DNA from: CAZUZD01 sp964624465
GTDB taxonomy: Bacteria; Planctomycetota; Planctomycetia; Isosphaerales; Isosphaeraceae
Assembly (NCBI GenBank): GCA_964624465.1
Contig: CAZUZD010000185.1
Span: 1-12,186 of the forward strand
Reading direction: 5' to 3'
Length of the DNA: 12,186 bases
Below are positions 1 to 6,667 of this stretch, one piece after another. The stretch's first letter is position 1. Every line of letters starts with the position of its first letter. Both the position numbers and the translations under genes were made by a program. The notes beneath the pieces are model-generated. The model made no database searches, was not told the origin of the DNA, and worked only from the letters and a program-made list of their open reading frames with translations.

Positions 1-2
1 AC

Positions 3-164
3 CCGGGGGTGACGATCGACATCATCACCGGCCCGGCCTTCTCGGGCGGCCCCGATGCCACGGTGGTGACGGCCGTCCCCGAGGCCTCGACGGTGGCGAT
101 GGGCGGCCTGATGACCCTGGCCGGCCTGGTCGCCGCCCGCCGGGGACGCCGCACCGTCGCCTGA
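3..164 (+). CDS. C-terminal end of a PEP-CTERM sorted protein (partial, 5' end outside window)
   Basis: The open frame enters from the left edge and ends at TGA 162-164, giving 53 visible residues. The tail has the three parts of a PEP-CTERM sorting signal: the motif VPEAST, a hydrophobic stretch (VAMGGLMTLAGLVAA), and a basic end (RRGRR) close to the C-terminus. By family knowledge, such tails mark exported proteins that an exosortase cleaves at the membrane and releases to the surface or matrix. Here the motif reads PEAS where many members have PEPS, a tolerated variant. The exosortase gene follows 141 bases downstream on the same strand, which strongly supports the call. The function of the mature protein cannot be told from the fragment, and no catalytic domain is visible. 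Confidence 0.85.
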   Translation, partial: PGVTIDIITGPAFSGGPDATVVTAVPEASTVAMGGLMTLAGLVAARRGRRTVA

Positions 165-214
165 GCGACGGCTTTGGGACCCGTCCGGCCGATGACGTCC
201 GGGCAGAGCTGAAA

Positions 215-231
215 GCGAGCACAACGCTCGC
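215..231. other. Small inverted repeat in the PEP-CTERM/exosortase linker
   Basis: GCGAGC (215-220) and GCTCGC (226-231) form a perfect 6-bp stem with a 5-base loop. It lies 51 bases after the stop of the PEP-CTERM gene. There is no T-run after it, so it could be a weak terminator, an mRNA-stabilising hairpin, or chance in GC-rich DNA. Confidence 0.35.
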
Positions 232-251
232 AGGCCCGACGTGGGGCCGGA

Positions 252-271
252 CGGTTCGCCGGAGCGAACCG
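252..271 (+). terminator. Stem-loop between PEP-CTERM gene and exosortase gene
   Basis: CGGTTCGC (252-259) pairs perfectly with GCGAACCG (264-271) around a 4-base loop, CGGA. The stem ends 20 bases before the exosortase ribosome binding site. It is the strongest structure in this linker. No T-run follows, so it is either a GC-type terminator of the upstream gene or a leader hairpin in the exosortase mRNA; sequence alone does not decide. Confidence 0.45.
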
Positions 272-291
272 GACCACCGACGCAGACTGTC

Positions 292-296
292 GAGGA
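292..296 (+). promoter_or_regulatory. Ribosome binding site fixing the TTG start of the exosortase gene
   Basis: GAGGA lies 9 bases before TTG 306-308. It supports the rare TTG start, because no ATG or GTG with a similar site is available before the first membrane segment. Confidence 0.65.
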
Positions 297-305
297 ACTT
301 CTTCG

Positions 306-2087
306 TTGCGAGCGCACCTGAGTCGCCACCGGCTGGCCGCCGTCGGCGTGGCCCTCCTGCTGGCCTACGCCCCGCTGCTGTTCGTGCTGATCCGCGATCG
401 CTGGCGGATCCCGCACTCCCAGTTCACGCCCCTGCTGCTGCTCGCCGCCGCCGCGCTGGCCTGGTCCCGCCGTGAGCTGATCACCACCCGGACCGGTCCC
501 GCGCCCCGGCTCGGCGCCGCGCTCCTCGGGGTGGGGGCCGGACTGCTCGCCGTCGGGGTTGTGTTCTATTCCCCCTGGTTCGCCATGGCCTCGCTGCCGC
601 TGGCCCTGCTCGGCCTGGCCACGGTCGCCCAGGGGCGAGCGGCGATCGCCCGCTACGGGCCGGTCGCCTTGCTGCTGGCCTGTGCGATCCCGCTGCCCAT
701 GAGCCAGGACCAGCGGCTCATCGACGACCTCCAGCGGGTGACCTCGCGGGTCAGCTCGGCGCTGCTGGATCTGGCAGGGGTCCCGCACCTGATGGCCGGC
801 AACGTCCTGGAGTTTCCCGGCAAGCGGCTGCTGGTCGAGGAGGCGTGCAGCGGGGTGCAGTCGCTGTTCGCGCTGGTGGCGGCCGTCGCCGTGTACCTGG
901 TCTGGCGCCGCCGGCCCTGGTCGATCGCGGCGGTGCTGCTGCCGGCGGCCGTCGGGGCCGCGGTGCTGATGAACGTCGCTCGCGTCACGGCCATCGCGCT
1001 GGCCGACCACCGGTTCGGTCTCGACCTCTCGAAGGGCTGGCCCCACGAGGTGCTCGGCACGGTGAGCTTCGCGCTGGCCCTGGTGCTGCTGGCCGCCGTC
1101 GAGGCCGTGGCCGGGTGCGTCCTGGGACCGATCACGTTGCCGAGGTTCCCGAAGCTTGGCGACCCGCTGCCCGAGGGCGACCCCGACGGTCTCCTCGTGG
1201 CCGGTCGGATCCTGGCCATGCCTGGCTTCCGGGCCATCGAGGTCTCCAAGGACCTTTGCCGCTGGTGGAACCGGGCCATCGCCGGCGCCCCGGCAATCCG
1301 ACCGGACGCCGACGCGAGCGAGAGCGGAGCGGCCGGGGACCTGGCCAGCGGCTGGTCGCGATTCGCCCTGGTCCCGGTGCTGCTCTTCGCCATCCTGGCC
1401 CTGGTGCAGACGCCCATGACGCTCGCCCTGGCGCGGCCGCTCCCGGCCCGGCCCGACCTCCTCCCCGTCTCCGACCGGATCGCGGCCTGGGACGAGACGA
1501 CATTGCCCGCCGAGCTGCGGGCCTGGCGGCAGGTCGGGTTCGAGAAGGTCGAACGCACCACCTCCAGCGACCTGGGTGAGCACTCCACCGTCTGGCGCTA
1601 TCAGGCCGGCGGCCTGATAGCGACGCTCTCGTGCGACTACCCCTTCGGCGCCTGGCACGAGCTGAGCCGGTGCTACCGCAACGCGGGCTGGACGCTCCTG
1701 ACCCGCGAGGTCGTCCCCGCCACCGGGCCGGCCGCCGCCGGGGCCGCCCCGTTCGTCGTGGTGACGCTGTCGAAGCCCACCGGCGAGACCGGCCTGCTCT
1801 GCTTCGCCCTGATCGACCACGAGGGCCAGCCCGTGCCCATCCCCGAGATGGTCGTCACCGCGCAGGGGGCCGTGCGCACCCCGCTGGACGGCCTGACCAA
1901 CCGCTTCCGCAAGCGGTGGCTCCAGTCGGGCCGGTTCGACCTGACCGGCGACCTGACGTACCAGCTCCAGGCGTTCGTCGCAGCGCCCGGGGCCCTGCCG
2001 CCCGCGGCGCGGGCCGAGTTGCAGGCCGAGTTCGTCGCGATGCGCTCCGCGCTGCTGGCCCGCCTCGCAGAGCGCTCCCCCCGCTGA
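306..2087 (+). CDS. xrtU: Exosortase with C-terminal EpsI-like domain (XrtU-like)
   Basis: This 593-residue integral membrane protein starts at TTG with GAGGA 9 bases upstream. Residues about 10-275 hold several hydrophobic segments and the three exosortase/archaeosortase signature sites: Cys181 in EEACSG, Arg226 in MNVARV, and His247 in WPHEVLG. In this family these act as a cysteine transpeptidase-like centre that removes PEP-CTERM tails. A polar linker (about 280-345) and a further membrane helix (about 350-378) lead to a soluble domain (about 380-593). That domain has the pattern AWHELSRCYRNAGW, which resembles the EpsI-like (DUF3485) partner domain that elsewhere is fused to, or sits next to, exosortases. 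The PEP-CTERM gene upstream is a likely substrate. The exosortase call is secure. The XrtU subtype rests on the inferred planctomycete lineage and the fused tail, so treat the symbol as tentative. Confidence 0.9.
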   Translation: MRAHLSRHRLAAVGVALLLAYAPLLFVLIRDRWRIPHSQFTPLLLLAAAALAWSRRELITTRTGPAPRLGAALLGVGAGLLAVGVVFYSPWFAMASLPLALLGLATVAQGRAAIARYGPVALLLACAIPLPMSQDQRLIDDLQRVTSRVSSALLDLAGVPHLMAGNVLEFPGKRLLVEEACSGVQSLFALVAAVAVYLVWRRRPWSIAAVLLPAAVGAAVLMNVARVTAIALADHRFGLDLSKGWPHEVLGTVSFALALVLLAAVEAVAGCVLGPITLPRFPKLGDPLPEGDPDGLLVAGRILAMPGFRAIEVSKDLCRWWNRAIAGAPAIRPDADASESGAAGDLASGWSRFALVPVLLFAILALVQTPMTLALARPLPARPDLLPVSDRIAAWDETTLPAELRAWRQVGFEKVERTTSSDLGEHSTVWRYQAGGLIATLSCDYPFGAWHELSRCYRNAGWTLLTREVVPATGPAAAGAAPFVVVTLSKPTGETGLLCFALIDHEGQPVPIPEMVVTAQGAVRTPLDGLTNRFRKRWLQSGRFDLTGDLTYQLQAFVAAPGALPPAARAELQAEFVAMRSALLARLAERSPR

Positions 2088-2114
2088 CGACGCCCCCGCC
2101 CGGCCCCACCGTCC

Positions 2115-2139
2115 GACCCGACCCGACCCGACCCGACCC
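2115..2139. repeat. Five tandem copies of GACCC
   Basis: The 5-base unit GACCC is repeated exactly five times between the exosortase stop and the TPR start. A 5-base unit could slip during replication. It lies outside both reading frames, 46 bases before the chosen TPR start, so length changes would affect only the leader or spacing. Confidence 0.8.
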
Positions 2140-2185
2140 GAACGGCGCGACGCGGCGTCCCGGTCTCGTGAACAAGGCCCCTTCG

Positions 2186-3694
2186 ATGAGCATGGCACCC
2201 AGCCCGTCCCCGGCCCAGAAGCCCGCCGTCGTGCCCCCGCAGCAGCGCGTGCGGATCCGCGATCGTCTGCGTGGGCTGCTGATCGCCGCCCGCATCTGGC
2301 GGCGGTCGCGGCCACACCGGGTCCGTGCGGTGCTCTGCGCCCTCGGGTTCCTGGCGCTCGGGGCCCTGGGCCTGGCGGCCGCCTCGCAGTCGCGGCTCGA
2401 GCTGCTCGTGCGGTACGGGCGGTGGGCCCGCGAGGCCGAGCGGGCCGGTCGCTGGGACGCCGCCGCCCTGGACTACCGCCGCTGCCTGGCTCTCGACCCG
2501 CGCAACCACGGCGCCCGGCTCGGCCTGGCCCTGGCCCTGGAGCATCTGGGCGACGAGCCGAGGGCCGCCGCGCTCATGAGCGAGCTGGCCCGCGGCACCA
2601 CGCCCTCCGAGCCCGCCGCCCGGCTCTGGCTGGTCCGCCGCCTGCTCGCCGCCGGGGCGAGCACCGGCCCGGAGCCATTGCGGGCCGCCGAGGCGCACCT
2701 GGAACGGCTGGCGCAGCTCCAGCCCGAGAACGCCCAGGTCCGCGAGACCCTGGCCCGCGTCTACGTCGGCCGTGGGCGGGTGGACCGGGCCGTCGCGGAG
2801 TACCGCAGCCTGGCCGCCACCCAGCCCACGGCGGCGCTGTCGCTGGCGGCCCTGCAGCGCGGCCGTGGCGATGCAGCTGCGGCCGGGGCCGCGGCCCGGC
2901 AGGCGGCCGAGGCGTTCGAGCGTCGGTTGGCCCGCGAGCCGCGCGACCTGGCGGCCCGCTCGGGCCTGGCCACCGCCCGCGTGTTCCTGGGCGACCACGA
3001 CGCGGCCGAGGGGCTCCTGCGTGCCGGCCTGGCGCTGTCCCCCGACCCGGCGCTGCGGCAGGCGCTGGCCAACGTGCTGGTGGCCCACGAGGCCGCCCTG
3101 GCCGACGACCCGGCCACGCCGCTGCCCGATCGGCTGCGCCGGCTCTCGGAGGCGGTGGCGCTCGTGCCCGGTCACGAGGCCGCCCTGACCCGCCTGGCCC
3201 GGCTGACCGCCGCCGGCGGTGCGGAGGCCGAGCCGGCGACGGCGGCCCTCAAGCAGGCGCTGGCGCAGGGGGAGGCGTCCGCCGTGGTGCACCTGATCCT
3301 CGGCACCCAGGCGTTCGACCGCGGCGCCCTGGAGGAGGCGCGGGTGCACCTGGACCAGGCGCTGGCGCTGGACCCCTGGATGCCGGCGGTGGCGAACAAC
3401 CTGGCCTGGGTGCTGTTCCAGTCCGACCGCGCGGCTTCGGACCGGGCGCTCGAGCTGGTGGACCGGGCCATCGAGCTCGACCCGCGCGACCCGGAGTACC
3501 GCGCCACCCGGGGGATGATCCGGGCGCACCGCGGCGAATGGCGAGCCGCCGTCTCCGACCTGGAGCTGGCCCTGCACGGCGACTCCGCCCGCGCGGACGT
3601 GCATGGCGCCCTGGCCGACGCCTACGAGCACCTGGGCGATCCCGACCTGGCCGCCCGCCACCGCGCGCTGCAGGCCCCCGCCGCAAGACCTTGA
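2186..3694 (+). CDS. Membrane-anchored tetratricopeptide-repeat protein
   Basis: The chosen start is ATG 2186 (502 residues), with AAGG 9 bases upstream. An in-frame GTG at 2168 would add six residues. The frame is open much further upstream, but there it overlaps the exosortase gene. The N-terminus is proline-rich, then very basic (about 21-46), followed by one hydrophobic helix (about 47-67), suggesting a signal anchor with the rest outside the cytoplasm. From about residue 74 to the end, helical TPR units recur. The clearest are at about 74-107, 184-214, 253-287, 366-399, 400-433, 435-467 and 470-497, with the typical ALxLDP turns (LALDPR, LALDPW, IELDPR). TPR proteins act as binding scaffolds. 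Exosortase loci often carry TPR proteins, so a role in sorting or matrix assembly is plausible but inferred. It is 98 bases downstream of the exosortase and probably in the same operon. Confidence 0.85.
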   Translation: MSMAPSPSPAQKPAVVPPQQRVRIRDRLRGLLIAARIWRRSRPHRVRAVLCALGFLALGALGLAAASQSRLELLVRYGRWAREAERAGRWDAAALDYRRCLALDPRNHGARLGLALALEHLGDEPRAAALMSELARGTTPSEPAARLWLVRRLLAAGASTGPEPLRAAEAHLERLAQLQPENAQVRETLARVYVGRGRVDRAVAEYRSLAATQPTAALSLAALQRGRGDAAAAGAAARQAAEAFERRLAREPRDLAARSGLATARVFLGDHDAAEGLLRAGLALSPDPALRQALANVLVAHEAALADDPATPLPDRLRRLSEAVALVPGHEAALTRLARLTAAGGAEAEPATAALKQALAQGEASAVVHLILGTQAFDRGALEEARVHLDQALALDPWMPAVANNLAWVLFQSDRAASDRALELVDRAIELDPRDPEYRATRGMIRAHRGEWRAAVSDLELALHGDSARADVHGALADAYEHLGDPDLAARHRALQAPAARP

Positions 3695-3777
3695 GGTGGC
3701 CGGGTCGCAGATCGCTGGGCCCGGCCCGGGATCGGGTCACCGCCGGTGGTCGTCCTCCAGGGGGTGGCGGTTCGAGT

Positions 3778-3796
3778 CGCCCGGAATTCCCGGGCG
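3778..3796 (+). terminator. Stem-loop downstream of the TPR gene
   Basis: CGCCCGG (3778-3784) pairs perfectly with CCGGGCG (3790-3796) around the loop AATTC. It lies 83 bases after the TPR stop and is the best terminator candidate for the sorting locus. No T-run follows. A weaker alternative stem (3766-3769 with 3778-3781) would exclude it. Confidence 0.45.
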
Positions 3797-3946
3797 TGAG
3801 CGTTGTCGCACTGGTGGTCATCGCGGACCGCCGACCGGAGCGGCTGGCCAGCCATCGGGGTTGGGGGCACCGTGGCATGGAGCCGCCACAAACTGCGCCG
3901 GTGCGCCAGCCGGCCCGGGTTCTGGCGGCCGTCGGTCCCGGCGTCC

Positions 3947-3969
3947 GGTCCCCAGCTCAACCGGGGACC
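3947..3969 (-). terminator. Stem-loop spanning the stop of the decayed minus-strand gene
   Basis: GGTCCCC (3947-3953) pairs perfectly with GGGGACC (3963-3969) around a 9-base loop. The minus-strand stop codon (3957-3959) sits in that loop. The placement fits a terminator belonging to the minus-strand remnant. Confidence 0.4.
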
Positions 3970-4187
3970 TTGATCTCGTAGACCTCGACGCCTTGCTCCA
4001 CGCCGCGTTCGGTGCGCGTCCGGACGACCTGGTGGGTCACCCCGATCGCCCCCGGCGAACGGTCGGGGCTCTCGACGAACGGACGCACCGCGTGGCGTCA
4101 CGGGACGCCAGCCGTGGAACGGGCAGGGCGGTGGTTGATCTGCACGGGGGGCGCGGCGAAAATCAGCGCGTCGAGCCCTATCCCCGG
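3957..4187 (-). pseudogene. Probable remnant of the 3' end of a minus-strand gene
   Basis: Read on the minus strand, the frame from about 4187 down to the stop at 3957-3959 looks like protein but is broken by TGA at 4098-4100. The part after that stop (46 codons) reads RHAVRPFVESPDR, then GAIGVTHQVV and EQGVEVYEIKVPG. Its third positions are nearly all G or C, as in the true genes here, and the residue mix is balanced. The part before the stop includes GLDALIFAAPPVQINHR. A TGA closes the frame just above 4187 and no start is visible, so it would be a truncated, decayed gene end. The family is not recognised. An alternative is that the frame is open by chance in GC-rich DNA. The perfect stem-loop around its final stop argues mildly for a former gene. 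Confidence 0.35.
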
Positions 4188-4207
4188 GCCGAGTGTGCCC
4201 TTTCACC

Positions 4208-4212
4208 GAGGA
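4208..4212 (+). promoter_or_regulatory. Ribosome binding site deciding the esterase start
   Basis: GAGGA lies 7 bases before GTG 4220. It favours that start over the GTG at 4193, which has no such site and would put nine polar residues ahead of the signal peptide. Confidence 0.7.
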
Positions 4213-4219
4213 CCCCGAC

Positions 4220-5155
4220 GTGCGAATTGCCGTGCTGATCGCCCTGATCGGGGCGGCCCTGGCCCCGGCCGGCCTGGTGGCCGAGGAGCCCGCCTACACC
4301 CGCCGGCAGGATGTCATCTACGGGCGGAAGTACGGGACCGCCCTGACGATGGACGTCTTCACGCCGCGCCGGGACGCCAGGGGCGTGGGCGTGGTGCTGG
4401 TCGTCAGCGGCGGCTGGCTCTCGGGGCCCGAGGCGATCAGCCCGCTGCTCTGCAAGCCGCTGCTGGACCGGGGCTACACCGTCTTCGCCGTGGTCCACGG
4501 CAGCCAGCCACGCTACACCATCCCCGACGCCGTCAAGGACGTGAACCGCGCCGTGCGCTACATCCGGCACCACGCCGGCGAGTTCGGCATCGACCCGGAG
4601 TGCCTCGGGATCACCGGCGCCTCGGCGGGCGGCCACCTCTCGCTGATGCTCGGCACCGAGGGCACCGCCGGCGACCCGGTCGCCCGCGACCCGGTGGAGC
4701 GCACGTCGAGCCGGGTGCAGGCGGTGGCCTGCTTCTTCCCGCCGACCGACTTCCTCAACTACGGCGGCCCGGGCCGCGAGCTGGTCCGGGCCCGGGATCT
4801 GGGCAAGACGTTCCGGCCGGCGTTCGACTTCACCGAGCTCGACCGCGAGACGAACCTGTGGGTGCCGATTGCCGACCCCGCCCGGCTCCGCGCGATCGCC
4901 CGCAGCATCTCGCCGATCACGCACGTCACGGCCGACGACCCGCCCACGCTCATCGTCCACGGCGACGCCGACCCGCTGGTCCCGCTCCAGCAGTCGGAGA
5001 CCTTCGTCGAGCGCCTGAAGGCCGCCGGGGTCGAGGCGAAGCTGGTGGTCAAGCCGGGCTACGGCCACGGCTGGCTCACCATGGGCCGCGACCTCGCCGG
5101 CTTCGCCGACTGGTTCGATGCCCACCTGAAACCCGTCGCCGCCCCCGCCCAGTGA
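4220..5155 (+). CDS. Secreted alpha/beta hydrolase, esterase type
   Basis: The 311-residue product starts at GTG 4220. Residues 1-21 form a signal peptide (MRIAVLIALIGAALAP, likely cut after GLVA), so the enzyme is exported. The alpha/beta hydrolase triad is visible: Ser135 in GASAG, Asp251 in HGDADPLVP, and His283 in GYGHGW. The oxyanion region reads VSGGWLSG where many esterases have HGGG. Overall it resembles the acetyl-esterase/lipase group (BD-FAE or Aes-like) that removes acyl groups from small esters or polysaccharides. The exact substrate cannot be told. The next gene begins about 30 bases downstream and encodes a glycosidase-like protein, so a joint role in carbohydrate breakdown is plausible. 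Dipeptidyl-peptidase-like activity is a less likely alternative because no propeller domain is present. Confidence 0.88.
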   Translation: MRIAVLIALIGAALAPAGLVAEEPAYTRRQDVIYGRKYGTALTMDVFTPRRDARGVGVVLVVSGGWLSGPEAISPLLCKPLLDRGYTVFAVVHGSQPRYTIPDAVKDVNRAVRYIRHHAGEFGIDPECLGITGASAGGHLSLMLGTEGTAGDPVARDPVERTSSRVQAVACFFPPTDFLNYGGPGRELVRARDLGKTFRPAFDFTELDRETNLWVPIADPARLRAIARSISPITHVTADDPPTLIVHGDADPLVPLQQSETFVERLKAAGVEAKLVVKPGYGHGWLTMGRDLAGFADWFDAHLKPVAAPAQ

Positions 5156-5186
5156 CCGCCGGACCTCGAACCGCCACCGGGACGTG

Positions 5187-6632
5187 ATGCCCATGCGCGC
5201 GATGCTGGCCCTGCTGGCGGTGCTGGCGACTCCGGTCGAGGACGATCCCGGCGTCGTCGGGCCCTTCGCCCAGCGGGGCTACTACCTCACGCTGATGCGG
5301 ATGCCCACCTACGACCTGGCCGACTGGAAGCGGATCGTCGACGGCATTCACGACGACGGCGGCAACACGCTGCTGCTCTGGGTGGGCGGGGCGTTCCGAT
5401 CCAGGAAGTACCCGATCACCTGGCGGTACAACGCCGACCACGAGAATGTCCGCCACGACTTCGTCCGCGACCTGATCGACCATGCGCACACGCGGGGCAT
5501 CCGGGTCCTGCTTGGATTCACCCCCTTCGGCTACGACGGCGTGAACCAGGTCCCGCAGGAACACCCGGATCTGACGGCGATCGGCCGGGATGGCCGGCCG
5601 GTCGCGCCGTTCGGCATCGGCTGCTGGGGCCAGAACCTGTGCCCGTCGCGGCCGGAGTCGCAGGAGTTCATGATCGAGTACGCGCGCGAGCTGGCCTTGG
5701 ACTTCTACCCGAACGCCGACGGCCTGCTGATCGAGTCGTCCGACTACGCCATCTGCCACTGTCAGGACTGCGGCGAGCGCTTCTTCGAGCGGGAGTTCGC
5801 GTTCGTGAAGCGGCTCTCGGAGGAGGTGTGGACGCGGAGGCCCGGGGCGACAATCGTCGTCTTTCCGCACTACTTCTCGGGGGCCGACGTGCCCGGCTTC
5901 GGCGTCAAGGCGGCCCGGCTGCCGTTCGACCCCCGCTGGTCGCTGGTCTTCACGCCCCACAGCGCCCCTCCCGAGCCCGACCTGATCCGCCGGGCCCGCA
6001 GCAGCCTGTGGTGGGACGACTCGCCCGCCAGGCGCCGGCCCCAGGAGGTCCAGGCGGGGGCCCGCCGGGCGCGGGCGCTGGGGGTGACGGGCTACGTGCC
6101 CTCGCTGGAGGCGTTCACGTTCGTCGCCACCGCGGCCGAGGAGGGCCAGGACTGGCTCAAGGGCCGGCGGCAGGACCCGATGGGATTCGGCTGGCTTGAT
6201 GCCGGCGACCCGCCCTACGACACGCTGCCCGCCCGGGTCCAGCGCATCGCGTACCGCGAGTTCAGCCGGGACCCCGACCTGACGTTCGAAGCGTTCCGGG
6301 CCGTGCTGGGCCGGGAGCTGTTCGGGGCGGCGTCGACTCCGATGGCCGTCGCCGATGCGCTCGAACTGCAGGCGGCGCTGAACGCCGATCGCACCTGGTG
6401 CCAGCCCGCGTCCGTGGCCTGCCCGGACCGGGTCCGGGCGCTGCGGGACCGGGGCGAGTGGACCCCGCCGCGGCAGGCCGAGCTGCGGGCGGCCCTGGAC
6501 CGGCTGCGGGCGATCGCGGGGCGGCACCGCGAGCCGGGGCCGGACGGCGAGCGGGAACTGCTGGGCATCGTGCGCTGGGTGCTCGGCCGCTGGGAGGGCG
6601 CGGCGGCGGGCCTCGTCACCCCGGGCTCGTAG
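5187..6632 (+). CDS. Secreted TIM-barrel, glycoside-hydrolase-like protein of unknown specificity
   Basis: About 481 residues from ATG 5187; GTG 5184 and ATG 5193 are equally possible starts, since only a weak GGGA lies upstream. A short hydrophobic N-terminus (MRAMLALLAVLATP) suggests export. The body has the rhythm of a barrel hydrolase: GNTLLLWVGG, RGIRVLLGFTPFG, then DGLLIESSDYA with Glu183, followed at once by the cysteine cluster CHCQDC (Cys190, Cys192, Cys195). Further on are GATIVVFPHYFSG and a Trp-rich WWDD segment. CxCxxC next to a strand-end acidic residue is known from GH20-like and DUF4838-type proteins, so a glycosidase-like role is reasonable but unproven. The C-terminal third (about 380-481) is helical and Arg/Ala-rich. 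It follows the esterase by about 30 bases, probably as one transcript, and its stop lies within a hairpin. Confidence 0.75.
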   Translation: MPMRAMLALLAVLATPVEDDPGVVGPFAQRGYYLTLMRMPTYDLADWKRIVDGIHDDGGNTLLLWVGGAFRSRKYPITWRYNADHENVRHDFVRDLIDHAHTRGIRVLLGFTPFGYDGVNQVPQEHPDLTAIGRDGRPVAPFGIGCWGQNLCPSRPESQEFMIEYARELALDFYPNADGLLIESSDYAICHCQDCGERFFEREFAFVKRLSEEVWTRRPGATIVVFPHYFSGADVPGFGVKAARLPFDPRWSLVFTPHSAPPEPDLIRRARSSLWWDDSPARRRPQEVQAGARRARALGVTGYVPSLEAFTFVATAAEEGQDWLKGRRQDPMGFGWLDAGDPPYDTLPARVQRIAYREFSRDPDLTFEAFRAVLGRELFGAASTPMAVADALELQAALNADRTWCQPASVACPDRVRALRDRGEWTPPRQAELRAALDRLRAIAGRHREPGPDGERELLGIVRWVLGRWEGAAAGLVTPGS

Positions 6633-6637
6633 CCCGG
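6621..6637 (+). other. Hairpin embedding the stop codon of the glycosidase-like gene
   Basis: CCGGGCT (6621-6627) pairs with AGCCCGG (6631-6637) around a 3-base loop. The TAG stop (6630-6632) bridges the loop and the 3' arm. It shares 6633-6637 with the larger stem-loop at 6633-6663, so the two cannot form together. Confidence 0.5.
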
Positions 6638-6663
6638 CGCGGGGGGCCGACGGCCGCGCCGGG
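6633..6663. terminator. Bidirectional terminator between convergent genes
   Basis: CCCGGCGCGG (6633-6642) and CCGCGCCGGG (6654-6663) form a perfect 10-bp G/C stem with an 11-base loop. It fills almost the whole 35-base gap between the stop of the glycosidase-like gene and the stop of the histidine kinase gene, where a shared terminator is expected. No T-run is present on either side, as is common in such GC-rich genomes. Confidence 0.7.
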
Positions 6664-6667
6664 AGAG

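Larger units (their letters stand above)
3695..4219. other. 525-base stretch without an intact gene
   Basis: The left half (3695-3946) shows no convincing coding frame on either strand; it holds the hairpin at 3778-3796. The right half holds a probable decayed minus-strand gene end (3957-4187) with its own stem-loop at 3947-3969. The last bases carry the ribosome binding site of the esterase gene. No clear promoter was recognised in it. Confidence 0.6.

Noticed and set aside
1673..3661. Long minus-strand open frame opposite the TPR gene
   Set aside because: The product is Gly/Gln/Arg-rich without pattern, whereas the + strand shows regular TPR units.
3725..3794. tRNA-like pattern (CCCGGGA ... 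GGTTCGAGTC ... TCCCGGG)
   Set aside because: The ends pair and a T-loop-like string is present, but the T stem does not pair in the proper register, six extra bases separate it from the 3' arm, and no D or anticodon arm can be drawn.
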